From positions 74,497 through 138,496 of the forward strand of contig DUBB01000043.1 of assembly GCA_012960535.1 (NCBI GenBank): DNA of 64,000 nucleotides. Reading direction: 5' to 3'. The stretch's first letter is position 1; every line of letters starts with the position of its first letter. Of this stretch, positions 45,839 through 53,943 are shown one piece after another. The position numbers were made by a program, and so were the translations under genes. A model generated the notes under the pieces. That model saw only the letters and a program-made list of their open reading frames with translations. It had not been told where the DNA came from and did no database searches. This DNA is from Gammaproteobacteria bacterium (GTDB taxonomy: Bacteria > Pseudomonadota > Gammaproteobacteria > Pseudomonadales > Azotimanducaceae).

Positions 45839-47283
45839 AATACCTTACAGGAACACTTCTCTATTTGATTCTATCGGTATCAGCTTTTGCTCAACAAGCT
45901 GTACTCGAGCACACTTACTCTGAACCGTTTATAGCAGACCCGGGACAGGCACAGATTTTTGACGAATTAAACCGGTTGTTCAAAACAGACCTGGAACAAG
46001 CAGCGAAGCTTGCCTATGAACAAGCCAATAAGCTGCTAGCCTCCGAAAAACATGCTGGAAATCCCGCTCTGGCAGGGCAAATGTTGAGCAATGCAGCGAT
46101 CGCCGATGCAGCCCTGGGACGCTACCAGCAAGCCGCACGTACTTTTGAGCAAGCGCTCACATTAATTGAAGCCGAATACAAAGTATTCAGCCCGAACCTC
46201 ATGAACGCCCTACTGGCTTCAGGTATAACCTCGATTCAATTAGAAAAAATGCAAGATGCCGAGAACAAATTTCGCTGGGCCCAGCACATCCAACATCGAC
46301 AGGGTGGTGTTTTCAACATAGACCAAACTGAAGTAATTGACTGGTTGACAAGACTTCACTTACTTCAGAACCAACTTGCTGCTGCCGACCTGGTTCAGAG
46401 ATTCGGTTTAAGAATTGCAGAATCTAATTTTGCATTGGGCTCTGATTCCCTGAGTGATGCAATACTAAAAGCAGCCGCTTACTTTTCCGAGCGAGGTAAC
46501 CAGCTACCTTTTGGACGGGCGGAAAATTATTTACTGAGTCGAGACAATATATTTCGTCAATCTGTATTGCTCTACAAATCTGCTATTGCATCCGTAGAAT
46601 CAACTCATGGTCATAATGACCCTAGATTGATTGAACCTCTTAGAAGTTTTGCCAAGACCAGAATCAGGCAGGGAATCAGTGCCAGATCAGCCATACCTCT
46701 GCTCGAAAGAGTCTTGGGTATTATAGCAAAACAGAGCGAAGTAGATCCTCTTGACCATATAAGAGCCTGGCTCGAACTTGGAGATATCTACATCATTTCC
46801 GGCGACAAGCAGGCCCGCTCAGCCTACGCAGCCGCCTGGGTCTTGCTGGAAAATTTACCCGATGAAGCCGAAGCGCGGAACAGCCTATTTACCGAACCCA
46901 AGCTGTTATATCCCAATAAACTGGTGCCCCTGTTGCTGGAGAGGCGACCAGTCGCCACTGGCCCAGATGAAGATGAATTCTATGCCGACGTCAGTTACGT
47001 TGTCAGCGAGGCAGGTAAAGTCGTGAAAATCGAGGTTCACGACAGAAATGTACCCCATTCCCAGGTCAAAATACTAAAAACCCTTCTAATGGGAAGCCGT
47101 TTTCGACCTCGCCTTGTTGCTGGCGAACCAGAGGAATTCATTAAGCACCACCGCCAGACTTTCCTTCTGTTACCGCAAAGTCAGGAACCCGCGCCGGCCG
47201 ATGATACCCCCCAGGAAGCGGAGCCAACAGTTCCTTCAGAAGCTGCTGCCCCAGACGACATTGCAACCCAGCAGGTAGAATAA
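45835..47283 (+). CDS. Exported TPR protein with TonB-C-like terminus (second paralogue)
   Basis: 482 residues. Signal peptide ends LSVSAFA. TPR-like helices run ~40-360 (e.g. ALGRYQQAARTFEQALTLIE, an almost textbook TPR motif). A TonB-C-like domain at ~375-450 has DEFYADVSYVVSEAGKVVKI and GSRFRPRLVAGEP. The tail is rich in Pro, Ala and Asp (~455-482). ATGA overlap with the preceding gene means coupling. The operon of two ends at a strong bidirectional terminator immediately after. Confidence 0.7.
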   Translation: MKYLTGTLLYLILSVSAFAQQAVLEHTYSEPFIADPGQAQIFDELNRLFKTDLEQAAKLAYEQANKLLASEKHAGNPALAGQMLSNAAIADAALGRYQQAARTFEQALTLIEAEYKVFSPNLMNALLASGITSIQLEKMQDAENKFRWAQHIQHRQGGVFNIDQTEVIDWLTRLHLLQNQLAAADLVQRFGLRIAESNFALGSDSLSDAILKAAAYFSERGNQLPFGRAENYLLSRDNIFRQSVLLYKSAIASVESTHGHNDPRLIEPLRSFAKTRIRQGISARSAIPLLERVLGIIAKQSEVDPLDHIRAWLELGDIYIISGDKQARSAYAAAWVLLENLPDEAEARNSLFTEPKLLYPNKLVPLLLERRPVATGPDEDEFYADVSYVVSEAGKVVKIEVHDRNVPHSQVKILKTLLMGSRFRPRLVAGEPEEFIKHHRQTFLLLPQSQEPAPADDTPQEAEPTVPSEAAAPDDIATQQVE

Positions 47284-47312
47284 AAACCAAACCCATTCAG
47301 GTTTGGTTTTTT
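47283..47312. terminator. Bidirectional intrinsic terminator
   Basis: AAAACCAAACC at 47283-47293 pairs with GGTTTGGTTTT at 47300-47310 around the loop CATTCA. It is followed by more T on the plus strand and by T on the minus strand as well (run of A at 47282-47286). The stem begins at the last base of the plus-strand stop and reaches the minus-strand stop at 47311, so it serves both converging genes. Confidence 0.85.
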
Positions 47313-47979
47313 ATCCGCCAAGAATAAATTGCCGCAATTGCTCTGCCAGACCCTGACAGGCCACATTCCCAGGACGTGCCAGAATCGGTATCGGCACTAT
47401 CAAACCTGCGATATAGGAGGTGCCATTAGCATCAGCACTGATCTGCCCTGCAGCGCTAAGGTTGTGGAGATCCCAGATAGAGGCCTCATAGGAAGCATCC
47501 TGCTCCCAGTAACTCATGCCGAAACAGCCGCCACCAAAAGTGCTGATAGTACAGCTCATGGAGCCCCCGCTATCGACCGTAACTGTGTCTCCTTCGATCC
47601 AGGCGAGGTAGCGAATATTGGCTTGCCTGATTCTATCCTGCACACCAGGTTGCGCAAATAATTCGCCAAGGTCACTGGCTGACTTCGGCGAGGTTCTCGC
47701 TTCAAACCAGGGATAAAGATCATCCCTGAACTCTGCCTGAGAGATCAGGCGAATAGGCGGCGTCCCAGAGACGAGGCTATTTTCCAAACAGGTTGTAAAG
47801 CTTTCTTCGGTCTCACGGTCATTGTAGGTCGCACGCCCCAGTATCACTGCTGCCTCGCCCTTGGCTAAGCCCGTTATTCTCTGCCGAGTCTGTTCGATTC
47901 GAGAACTCACGCAAGCAGACAATAAAACCACTACCCCCAGGTAAAGGAAGGCGAATAAAAAAGACCTAGTCCTGATCAC
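47311..47979 (-). CDS. Lipoprotein of unknown function
   Basis: 222 residues. A lipobox LLSAC gives lipid-modified Cys23. The mature part has a GLAKGEAAVILGRATYNDR strand and four further Cys, two in the Gly/Cys-rich SMSCTISTFGGGCFG and the others in TTCLENS and near the C-terminus. The other motifs do not match a family I know; a CsgG-like or LpoB-like nucleotide-free fold is conceivable from the alternating beta strands but unproved. The end sits at the terminator; its start overlaps the end of the next upstream lipoprotein gene by 14 bases, so the two are co-translated. Confidence 0.65.
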   Translation of the reverse strand: MIRTRSFLFAFLYLGVVVLLSACVSSRIEQTRQRITGLAKGEAAVILGRATYNDRETEESFTTCLENSLVSGTPPIRLISQAEFRDDLYPWFEARTSPKSASDLGELFAQPGVQDRIRQANIRYLAWIEGDTVTVDSGGSMSCTISTFGGGCFGMSYWEQDASYEASIWDLHNLSAAGQISADANGTSYIAGLIVPIPILARPGNVACQGLAEQLRQFILGG

Positions 47980-48673
47980 TGATCACTTCCTTTGCCGGCA
48001 CAACATCTAGCGATGCCAGAAACGCTTTAACAAAGGCCTGCCTGGGAAAATCAATGGCAATTCTTGCACCGCCATCACGAATAGCCAGTAAAGTAGCCGA
48101 ATTAACCGCTTCACCGCCTTGAAAGGTCCCACCCTCGCTCTTACCATAACCAACCACATGCCATTCACCGGTCACTGTCGCCTGCCCATTCAACAGGCGA
48201 AGGTTATACTTAACCGACGCAGAATAAAATTTCAGACCGGAAATCCCTGGCGTAAGAAAGCCATACTCTTCTATTTCTGGTACCAAAATGCCATCGAGCC
48301 CAAGCGTCTGAATGGCTTCCGCGGATAGCTGTTCCTGGTCCACTTCAATAACCTCTAGGAAAAGGGTAGTAAACAGTTCCCTGAAAAACAGCACATTTTG
48401 TTGGCCAAGCTCAATAGTCCAGTTGCCATCGCTTTTTAGGGATTCTTCGTGAGAAAAATTTTTAAAAATATCGCTATAATAAATCCCCAGGCGCAATGGT
48501 ATTTGAGACACAAGCGGCGTCGGCACCGCACCTTGAATAACCACCGTTTTTGAACAGGCTGAAAGCAGCAATGCAGACACTAAAAACACGGCCGCTAAAC
48601 GAGACGCCAGAGCATTTTTCCCTCCGCTGTCGAGTTTGAGCTGATGACCCCGATATGTTCTTAACTTATCCAT
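47966..48673 (-). CDS. Lipoprotein of unknown function
   Basis: 235 residues. The lipobox LLLSAC places the modified Cys at 40, after a rather long N-region, so an internal start is possible. The mature protein has LRLGIYYSDIFKNFSHEESL, RELFTTLFLEVIEVDQEQLS and GLDGILVPEIEEYGFLTPG, an alternating beta/alpha arrangement common to outer-membrane assembly lipoproteins. I do not recognise the family. It is divergent from the large operon beginning at 48896, so it may share a regulatory region with it. Confidence 0.62.
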   Translation of the reverse strand: MDKLRTYRGHQLKLDSGGKNALASRLAAVFLVSALLLSACSKTVVIQGAVPTPLVSQIPLRLGIYYSDIFKNFSHEESLKSDGNWTIELGQQNVLFFRELFTTLFLEVIEVDQEQLSAEAIQTLGLDGILVPEIEEYGFLTPGISGLKFYSASVKYNLRLLNGQATVTGEWHVVGYGKSEGGTFQGGEAVNSATLLAIRDGGARIAIDFPRQAFVKAFLASLDVVPAKEVISDQD

Positions 48674-48720
48674 TATTCAAGCTACCCTGGCAGTTCCTTA
48701 GACGCCTTAACTATTTACCA

Positions 48721-48793
48721 TGACATTAACATTAACATTAAAATCAGGGCTCACAGGCGAAATTTACTGTTTCCCGACTATAATCGGGGAAAC
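48721..48793. promoter_or_regulatory. Inverted repeat and hexamer repeats upstream of the large operon
   Basis: ACATTA occurs three times in tandem at 48723-48740. GTTTCCCGA at 48769-48777 and TCGGGGAAAC at 48784-48793 form an inverted repeat (one bulged G) whose centre contains TATAAT (48780-48785). The repeat lies about 100 bases before the first ATG of the operon, and could be an operator over a -10 element. I do not see a good -35. Confidence 0.35.
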
Positions 48794-48895
48794 GAACGAC
48801 AAGACGACAAGTCTTATCCCCATCTTCATCGAAATTCAGCTAAAATTCAGTTTAAATCTGCAAAGATGATTGTTTTACAGTGGGGACCTATAGCC

Positions 48896-50368
48896 ATGCG
48901 AACAAGCCTGAGAAGCGCATTAATCAGCATTTGTGTAATTACCCTGTACGGATGTCAGAGTCAGTCCCCGCCGCCCAGCATGCCGTCGCCACCCAGTATG
49001 CCGTCTCCACCCAGCACACCTTCGAGCAGTTCGCAGCCACCCAGTATGCCGTCTCCACCGAGCACGCCTTCGAGCAGTTCACAGCCACCCAGCATGCCGT
49101 CTCAACCGAGCAGCTCGCAATCTGAAAGTTCCTCACAACAGGACAGCCAGCCCAGTGACAACGAATCCCAACAGGGTCAAGAAAGCACAGCTGGAGATCG
49201 CGGTGAACCAGGCAGTGATCAGCAAGCATCATCCAGCGACGATGAAGCAAACCAAGAAGCCGCAGCCGATGGCCTGCTGACTACCGGCCAAAACTTAATT
49301 GATGCAGCAAGTGCAGGCTCAGATGCTGATCAATCCACCACAGCAGATCAAACGACCAGTGACGCAGGTGCACAATGGGACCCTTTAATCCCGGAAACTG
49401 AAAGTTCAAATTCAGCAGAGGAGCTCATTTTCAGCGATTCACAAGCCACATCAGAGCAATCATCTTCACAAACAAGTCGCCAGTCCAGTGATCAGGACCT
49501 GGCGCAGCAGCCATCTAACGCTGACAGCGTATCCGAACCTTCCGAATCAAAAGATGCCAATAGCGCTTCGGGCCTAGAACAGGAAACCTCAGCAACTGAC
49601 CAGGTTAGCCCAACCGGAGAGGCAGGTTCCCCATCACAGCAACTCGCCCAAACCCTGGTACAGGCTGGGCAGAGCCTAAATCAAGCCGGTCAGGCACTGT
49701 CCGATATGCCTGCCGATGGTGAAGTTGCAGATATTGAACAGTTGCTCGCAGAAGCTCGCATTGCCGTTATGGTTTCCGAGCAGGCGCTCGAAGCTGCCAC
49801 TGGGCAAGACCCAACCGAAGCGGACAACTCAGCCATGCTCAGGGATGCAGGTATTTTTCTTGGTGATGCTAATCGCGCGCTGATACTGGCTACCAACGTG
49901 CTCCTTTCCGGTGATCTGGGTCTACCTGAAGCGAGCGCCAACGACTCGGCTGCAGGCAATCAGCGAATAAGCGAACTTGATAAAGTGTTACAGGATTCAA
50001 TTGTAGTGTTTCAGGAAGGCGTACTCGAAGCCCGCCAGGTAGCAACCCGAACTCAACCACCACCAACGGCAACAGCGGCAGGTGGCCAGCAGACTATTAT
50101 CATTAATGGCAGCGGAGAAGAGGGAACCGGCTCCGAGAACGCCGATACAGGAGACCCCCTGATGTCGCCAGTTCAACAAGGTCGCATGCTAGATGAAACA
50201 GCCGTAGTTGTCGCGAATTCGGCTGTCTCCATACCAGATGATATACCCAGCCCGCAGGGTGATGACATTGTTGCGCAACAGTTAAGAGAAGCAGCCATGG
50301 CCGAAAAAGACCCCGATCTTCAGGCAAAACTATGGCAAGAATACAAACGTTACAAGGAGGGTATGTGA
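48896..50368 (+). CDS. Ser/Gln/Pro-rich lipoprotein (linker-like)
   Basis: 490 residues. The lipobox TLYGC puts a modified Cys at 20. Residues ~22-75 are repeats of PPSMPSPPSTPSSSSQ, then a long Ser/Gln/Asp/Glu-rich region to ~250. From ~255 there is a helical segment (SPSQQLAQTLVQAGQSLNQA), then acidic helices to ~380, and an end with DEKDP-type acidic and YKRYKEGM residues. It appears to be a flexible outer-membrane-tethered protein spanning the periplasm. The start at 48896 follows GGGGA; the open frame begins 10 codons earlier. Its stop touches the next gene start. Confidence 0.7.
   Translation: MRTSLRSALISICVITLYGCQSQSPPPSMPSPPSMPSPPSTPSSSSQPPSMPSPPSTPSSSSQPPSMPSQPSSSQSESSSQQDSQPSDNESQQGQESTAGDRGEPGSDQQASSSDDEANQEAAADGLLTTGQNLIDAASAGSDADQSTTADQTTSDAGAQWDPLIPETESSNSAEELIFSDSQATSEQSSSQTSRQSSDQDLAQQPSNADSVSEPSESKDANSASGLEQETSATDQVSPTGEAGSPSQQLAQTLVQAGQSLNQAGQALSDMPADGEVADIEQLLAEARIAVMVSEQALEAATGQDPTEADNSAMLRDAGIFLGDANRALILATNVLLSGDLGLPEASANDSAAGNQRISELDKVLQDSIVVFQEGVLEARQVATRTQPPPTATAAGGQQTIIINGSGEEGTGSENADTGDPLMSPVQQGRMLDETAVVVANSAVSIPDDIPSPQGDDIVAQQLREAAMAEKDPDLQAKLWQEYKRYKEGM
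48990..49115 (+). repeat. 48-bp in-frame tandem repeat
   Basis: Near-identical 48-bp units at 48990-49037 and 49038-49085, and a third partial unit from 49086, encode the 16-residue block PPSMPSPPSTPSSSSQ. A shorter variant precedes them at 48970. Copy number could change by slippage without breaking the reading frame of the lipoprotein. Confidence 0.9.
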
Positions 50369-51679
50369 GTGATAGCAAGGCTAAAGAAATATCCGGTGCT
50401 CTATGCCTGTAAATTTTTGTCAATGAAGGGCCAAATCCATCCCAGCGACTCGGCCGCAGTAAACTTTTACGACCGCCAGGGCAGGACAAGAAGCTGGCTC
50501 AGCGCGGTATTATTGCCGGTGCTGATGGCTTGGGGTTGTTCAACCACCGAGGTCATTACTGCTAACTCAGCTCCCGCCGTACAGATCCTGGAAAGCATTC
50601 CGGATAACCTGCTCCTGGATATAGCGATTCAGCCATTCGATCCTAATATCTCATCTGCTAACTCAGGCGCTGATGGCCAGCTCTCTGTTTCTGCTGATGT
50701 TCGCCGGGCAGAGTCCAGATATATTGCCTCTCACTTAAAAGATACGCTCGAACAAACGGGGAACTGGGGTACTGTCAGAGTCATTCCCAAGCCCTCCAAA
50801 GCCAGCCAGCTTAACCTCACTGGCAGAATCCTCAGTTCAGACGGAGAAGTTCTCAAAGTAGCGATTAAAGCCAGCGATGCCACGGGCCGAATATGGCTCA
50901 ACAAATTTTATGACGATACTGCCAGCCGATATGGCTACCAAAGCGCCAGAGAAGACCCCTTTCAGGACCTTTACAACGATATTGCCAATGATCTCATCGC
51001 CTTCCACCAAAAAATTCAAGCCAGCAAAATAGCTGAAATCCAGATATTAGCTCGGTTAAGGTTTGCTGCTGACCTTGCCCCGGATGCTTTCGAAGACTAC
51101 ATCAAGGAATCCAGGAACGGACAACTTTCCCTGGTCCAGTTACCCGCAGAAAATGACTTGATTGTTCGTCGGATAGATCTCATACGGTCGCAAGAGGAAC
51201 TGCTGGTCGATACCCTTGACGATTACTACGGGCAATTTTATAGGGAAATGAAACCATCTTACGACGAATGGCGTTATGCGACCTACGAAGAGGCGATCAA
51301 GCTCCGCCAGATGAAAAAACAGGCGCGAGGCCGCCTATTAGGCGGTGTGGCGTTAATAGCGGGTGGTCTGTACGCTGGTTCAGAAAGCAACACCTGGGCC
51401 GGTAATGCAGCCGCAGCTGGCGCCGTTGTCGGCGGTATCGGCACGATTAAAAGTGGCTTGGACCGATTCAAGCAGGCTGAAATACACGAGCAGGCCTTGA
51501 AAGAACTGACTCAGTCTCTGGGCATGGAAATCACACCCAATATCCTTGAAATTGAAGGACGAACCATCGAACTAAAGGGGTCCGCAGATAAACAGTTTGA
51601 TACCTGGAGAGACATTCTCAGTGAAATTTATGCTGAGGAAACAAGTAACTCCCAGGAGACTCAGGCAACCCGTCAATAA
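50369..51679 (+). CDS. Lipoprotein with glycine-zipper segment
   Basis: 436 residues from a GTG at 50369, with AAGGAGG eight bases before it, inside the previous gene end. The lipobox VLMAWGC gives Cys57 after a long N-region; an ATG at 50423 is an alternative start. The middle has DTLEQTGNWGTVRVIPKPSK and LNLTGRILSSDGEVLKVAIK, a beta-rich stretch, then helices. At ~317-365 a glycine-zipper-like hydrophobic stretch (GRLLGGVALIAGGLYAG) could insert in a membrane. Family not recognised. Confidence 0.7.
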   Translation: MIARLKKYPVLYACKFLSMKGQIHPSDSAAVNFYDRQGRTRSWLSAVLLPVLMAWGCSTTEVITANSAPAVQILESIPDNLLLDIAIQPFDPNISSANSGADGQLSVSADVRRAESRYIASHLKDTLEQTGNWGTVRVIPKPSKASQLNLTGRILSSDGEVLKVAIKASDATGRIWLNKFYDDTASRYGYQSAREDPFQDLYNDIANDLIAFHQKIQASKIAEIQILARLRFAADLAPDAFEDYIKESRNGQLSLVQLPAENDLIVRRIDLIRSQEELLVDTLDDYYGQFYREMKPSYDEWRYATYEEAIKLRQMKKQARGRLLGGVALIAGGLYAGSESNTWAGNAAAAGAVVGGIGTIKSGLDRFKQAEIHEQALKELTQSLGMEITPNILEIEGRTIELKGSADKQFDTWRDILSEIYAEETSNSQETQATRQ

Positions 51680-51681
51680 CA

Positions 51682-53943
51682 ATGGCAGATCAGCAACAAC
51701 AGGGCGATCTTTTCGCTGATCACTTTACCCTCCTGCAATCACTACAGCGACATGCCAGCTATCAGCAGTGGCTCGCTATTGATAACCGTACTTCGCAAAA
51801 AATCAGCATCACAATCTTTCCATCTGGAGCTGGCCAATATGAACAGCTAAGCGGCATCAGCCATCATCTGAAAGGCCTTATTCACCCCAATATTGCCCGC
51901 CATTTCGAAATCGGTATAGTCGGCGAGGACTTATATCTAGTCGATCAGTATAAAAAAGTAACAGGCTCTCTTGTTACCGATTCCGGCCTGACTAAAAGCA
52001 AGCCGCTTTTTGAACAACTGTTAGACACCCTGGCCTACACCCATACCCTCGGATTCCTTCATGGCAACCTGACTGCTGAACGTATTCAGATAGAACAAAA
52101 CGGCCAGTTATACCTGACCCAATTCGGTTGGCCACCAGGCTTGTTTAAGGACGCTCAGATCAACAGCGAACAGTTGGCTAACCTGCCTTCGGATATCCAG
52201 TCTCTGGGCCAGTTGATTTATGCTGCAGCGACAGGCCAGACCTGGGCCGCAGACAGGGGGTTTGTTTCCGACACACCCATAGGAAACGACGTTAAAATAG
52301 CCTTACAGGCCATGCTCACGCAGACAACTACTTCATCAACAATCAATCTGGGAGAAATTAAAACCCTGATCTTTCGTCCCGATGAGTCCATCGAAACCAA
52401 GGGCAACCCGGTAGCCGCTCAGACCTATACACCGATCGGGCAGGAACCGAACCCCGATAACCGACTGACACAAAGTACAGAGATACCCGCTGAGAAAAAC
52501 GCATTGTCCAGCACCTGGACTATAATCTTGGCTGTCATTTTAGTTACTGCCGGATTATTCATCTTTTTTGTCCTGCCCGACCTAGTCACACCAACAGCAA
52601 CTGAAACTCCTGCGAGACACCAGCCAGTGCCTGTATTAAGCAGCAGGCAGAACATCGACCCCATAGCAACCGAGCCTGTCCTAGCACCCATTGAAGCGGC
52701 CCAACTTGCCATCTTTCAGGAAGACAGCACCGTCACAGCCGAATCCTTTCTACGGATTTTACTTGATCTTGAAGACAGGGGATTGGCCCAGTGGGGCTCT
52801 CAAGCCTTTGCTCGCATCAACCAGTCTGCCGTTGCCGCCGATGAATTATTCAAACTAGGCCAGTACGAACAAGCACTGCTTGCCTACAAACAACTGCTGG
52901 CGGAGGTGACTGACCTCCAAAAAAACCTACCCACAATTCTAGAAGAGCAGATCAGCCGAGCCAGTACGGCCCTGAAAAATGGTGATGCCATCCTGGCACA
53001 AGCGGCCTGGTTGCTGGTTACTCAAATACAACCCGACGAATCATCTCATCTGAAGCAGCTCGCTCGAGCGCAGCAACTGCCCAAAATACTCGACTTGATG
53101 AATACAGGACTGGAAACAGAGCAACAGGGAGATCTAAACCAGGCGGTCGCTTATCTGAAACGGGCGCACAGCCTTGATCCTGAATGGATGCCGGCCAGAG
53201 ATGCCTTTGAGCGATTACAAAAAGCCCTGTCAAACCAGAATTTCAAGGCTTCTATGTCCTCTGGTTTTGATGCCCTTTCTGTGGGGAAATTTACTGAAGC
53301 TGATACCGCCTTTAATCAGGCAGCAACCATTAAACCATCGAGCACAGCACCAGCAGGCGGTTTACAGCAAGTCATTATTACCAGGCGGCAAGCACTCATA
53401 GCGACCAGGCAGGAAACCGCCCAGGTAGCCATCACAGATGAGGACTGGGCTGAGGCTGCGACTATCTACCAGAGTATCATCGACCTGGATGACACCTTGC
53501 TATTTGCCGGAGAGGGCCTCAAACGCGCTCAGTTCAGAATTGATATGAGTCAACGATTGAATAACTTCCTGGCCAGCCCCGCGAGCCTGCAGCAGAACCA
53601 AGCGCTCAGCGAGGCAAAGTTACTGGCCATTCAACTCAGCAAGCTCGCCCCTCCCACGCAAAAACTCCAGAAACCCCTGTCACAGTTAACTCGTTTGATC
53701 TCAGTTGCACGTATTCCCATTCCGCTAACAATTGAGTCAAACAACCGCACAGACATCTCAATTCTCCGGCTTGGTGAAGCTGGGAAGTTAGGACTGGTCA
53801 GCCAAAGGACCCTGTCGCTCATCCCGGGCCACTATGTCATTGTCGGCAAGCGTCGTGGCTATCGAGATATAAGAAAGGAAATACCTTTGCTGTATGGGGC
53901 AGACAAGCCTAGGGTTCGAATCAGCTGCGAGGAAGCCATCTGA
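51682..53943 (+). CDS. Membrane pseudokinase with TPR-like region
   Basis: 753 residues. Residues ~15-235 have the Ser/Thr kinase fold but no catalytic residues: no glycine loop or beta-3 Lys (KISITIFP), HRD reads HGN (127-129), the catalytic Lys/Asn of HRDxKxxN read Thr131/Arg134, and DFG reads QFG (147-149). The folded-kinase marks HPNIARH and SDIQSLGQLIYAAATG remain. A membrane helix at ~279-301 follows, then TPR-like pairs (~350-650; e.g. LGQYEQALLAYKQLLAEV) in the periplasm and a PEGA-like end (SLIPGHYVIVGKRRGYRDIR). It should act as a scaffold or ligand sensor, not an enzyme. The next gene overlaps by one base. Confidence 0.82.
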   Translation: MADQQQQGDLFADHFTLLQSLQRHASYQQWLAIDNRTSQKISITIFPSGAGQYEQLSGISHHLKGLIHPNIARHFEIGIVGEDLYLVDQYKKVTGSLVTDSGLTKSKPLFEQLLDTLAYTHTLGFLHGNLTAERIQIEQNGQLYLTQFGWPPGLFKDAQINSEQLANLPSDIQSLGQLIYAAATGQTWAADRGFVSDTPIGNDVKIALQAMLTQTTTSSTINLGEIKTLIFRPDESIETKGNPVAAQTYTPIGQEPNPDNRLTQSTEIPAEKNALSSTWTIILAVILVTAGLFIFFVLPDLVTPTATETPARHQPVPVLSSRQNIDPIATEPVLAPIEAAQLAIFQEDSTVTAESFLRILLDLEDRGLAQWGSQAFARINQSAVAADELFKLGQYEQALLAYKQLLAEVTDLQKNLPTILEEQISRASTALKNGDAILAQAAWLLVTQIQPDESSHLKQLARAQQLPKILDLMNTGLETEQQGDLNQAVAYLKRAHSLDPEWMPARDAFERLQKALSNQNFKASMSSGFDALSVGKFTEADTAFNQAATIKPSSTAPAGGLQQVIITRRQALIATRQETAQVAITDEDWAEAATIYQSIIDLDDTLLFAGEGLKRAQFRIDMSQRLNNFLASPASLQQNQALSEAKLLAIQLSKLAPPTQKLQKPLSQLTRLISVARIPIPLTIESNNRTDISILRLGEAGKLGLVSQRTLSLIPGHYVIVGKRRGYRDIRKEIPLLYGADKPRVRISCEEAI

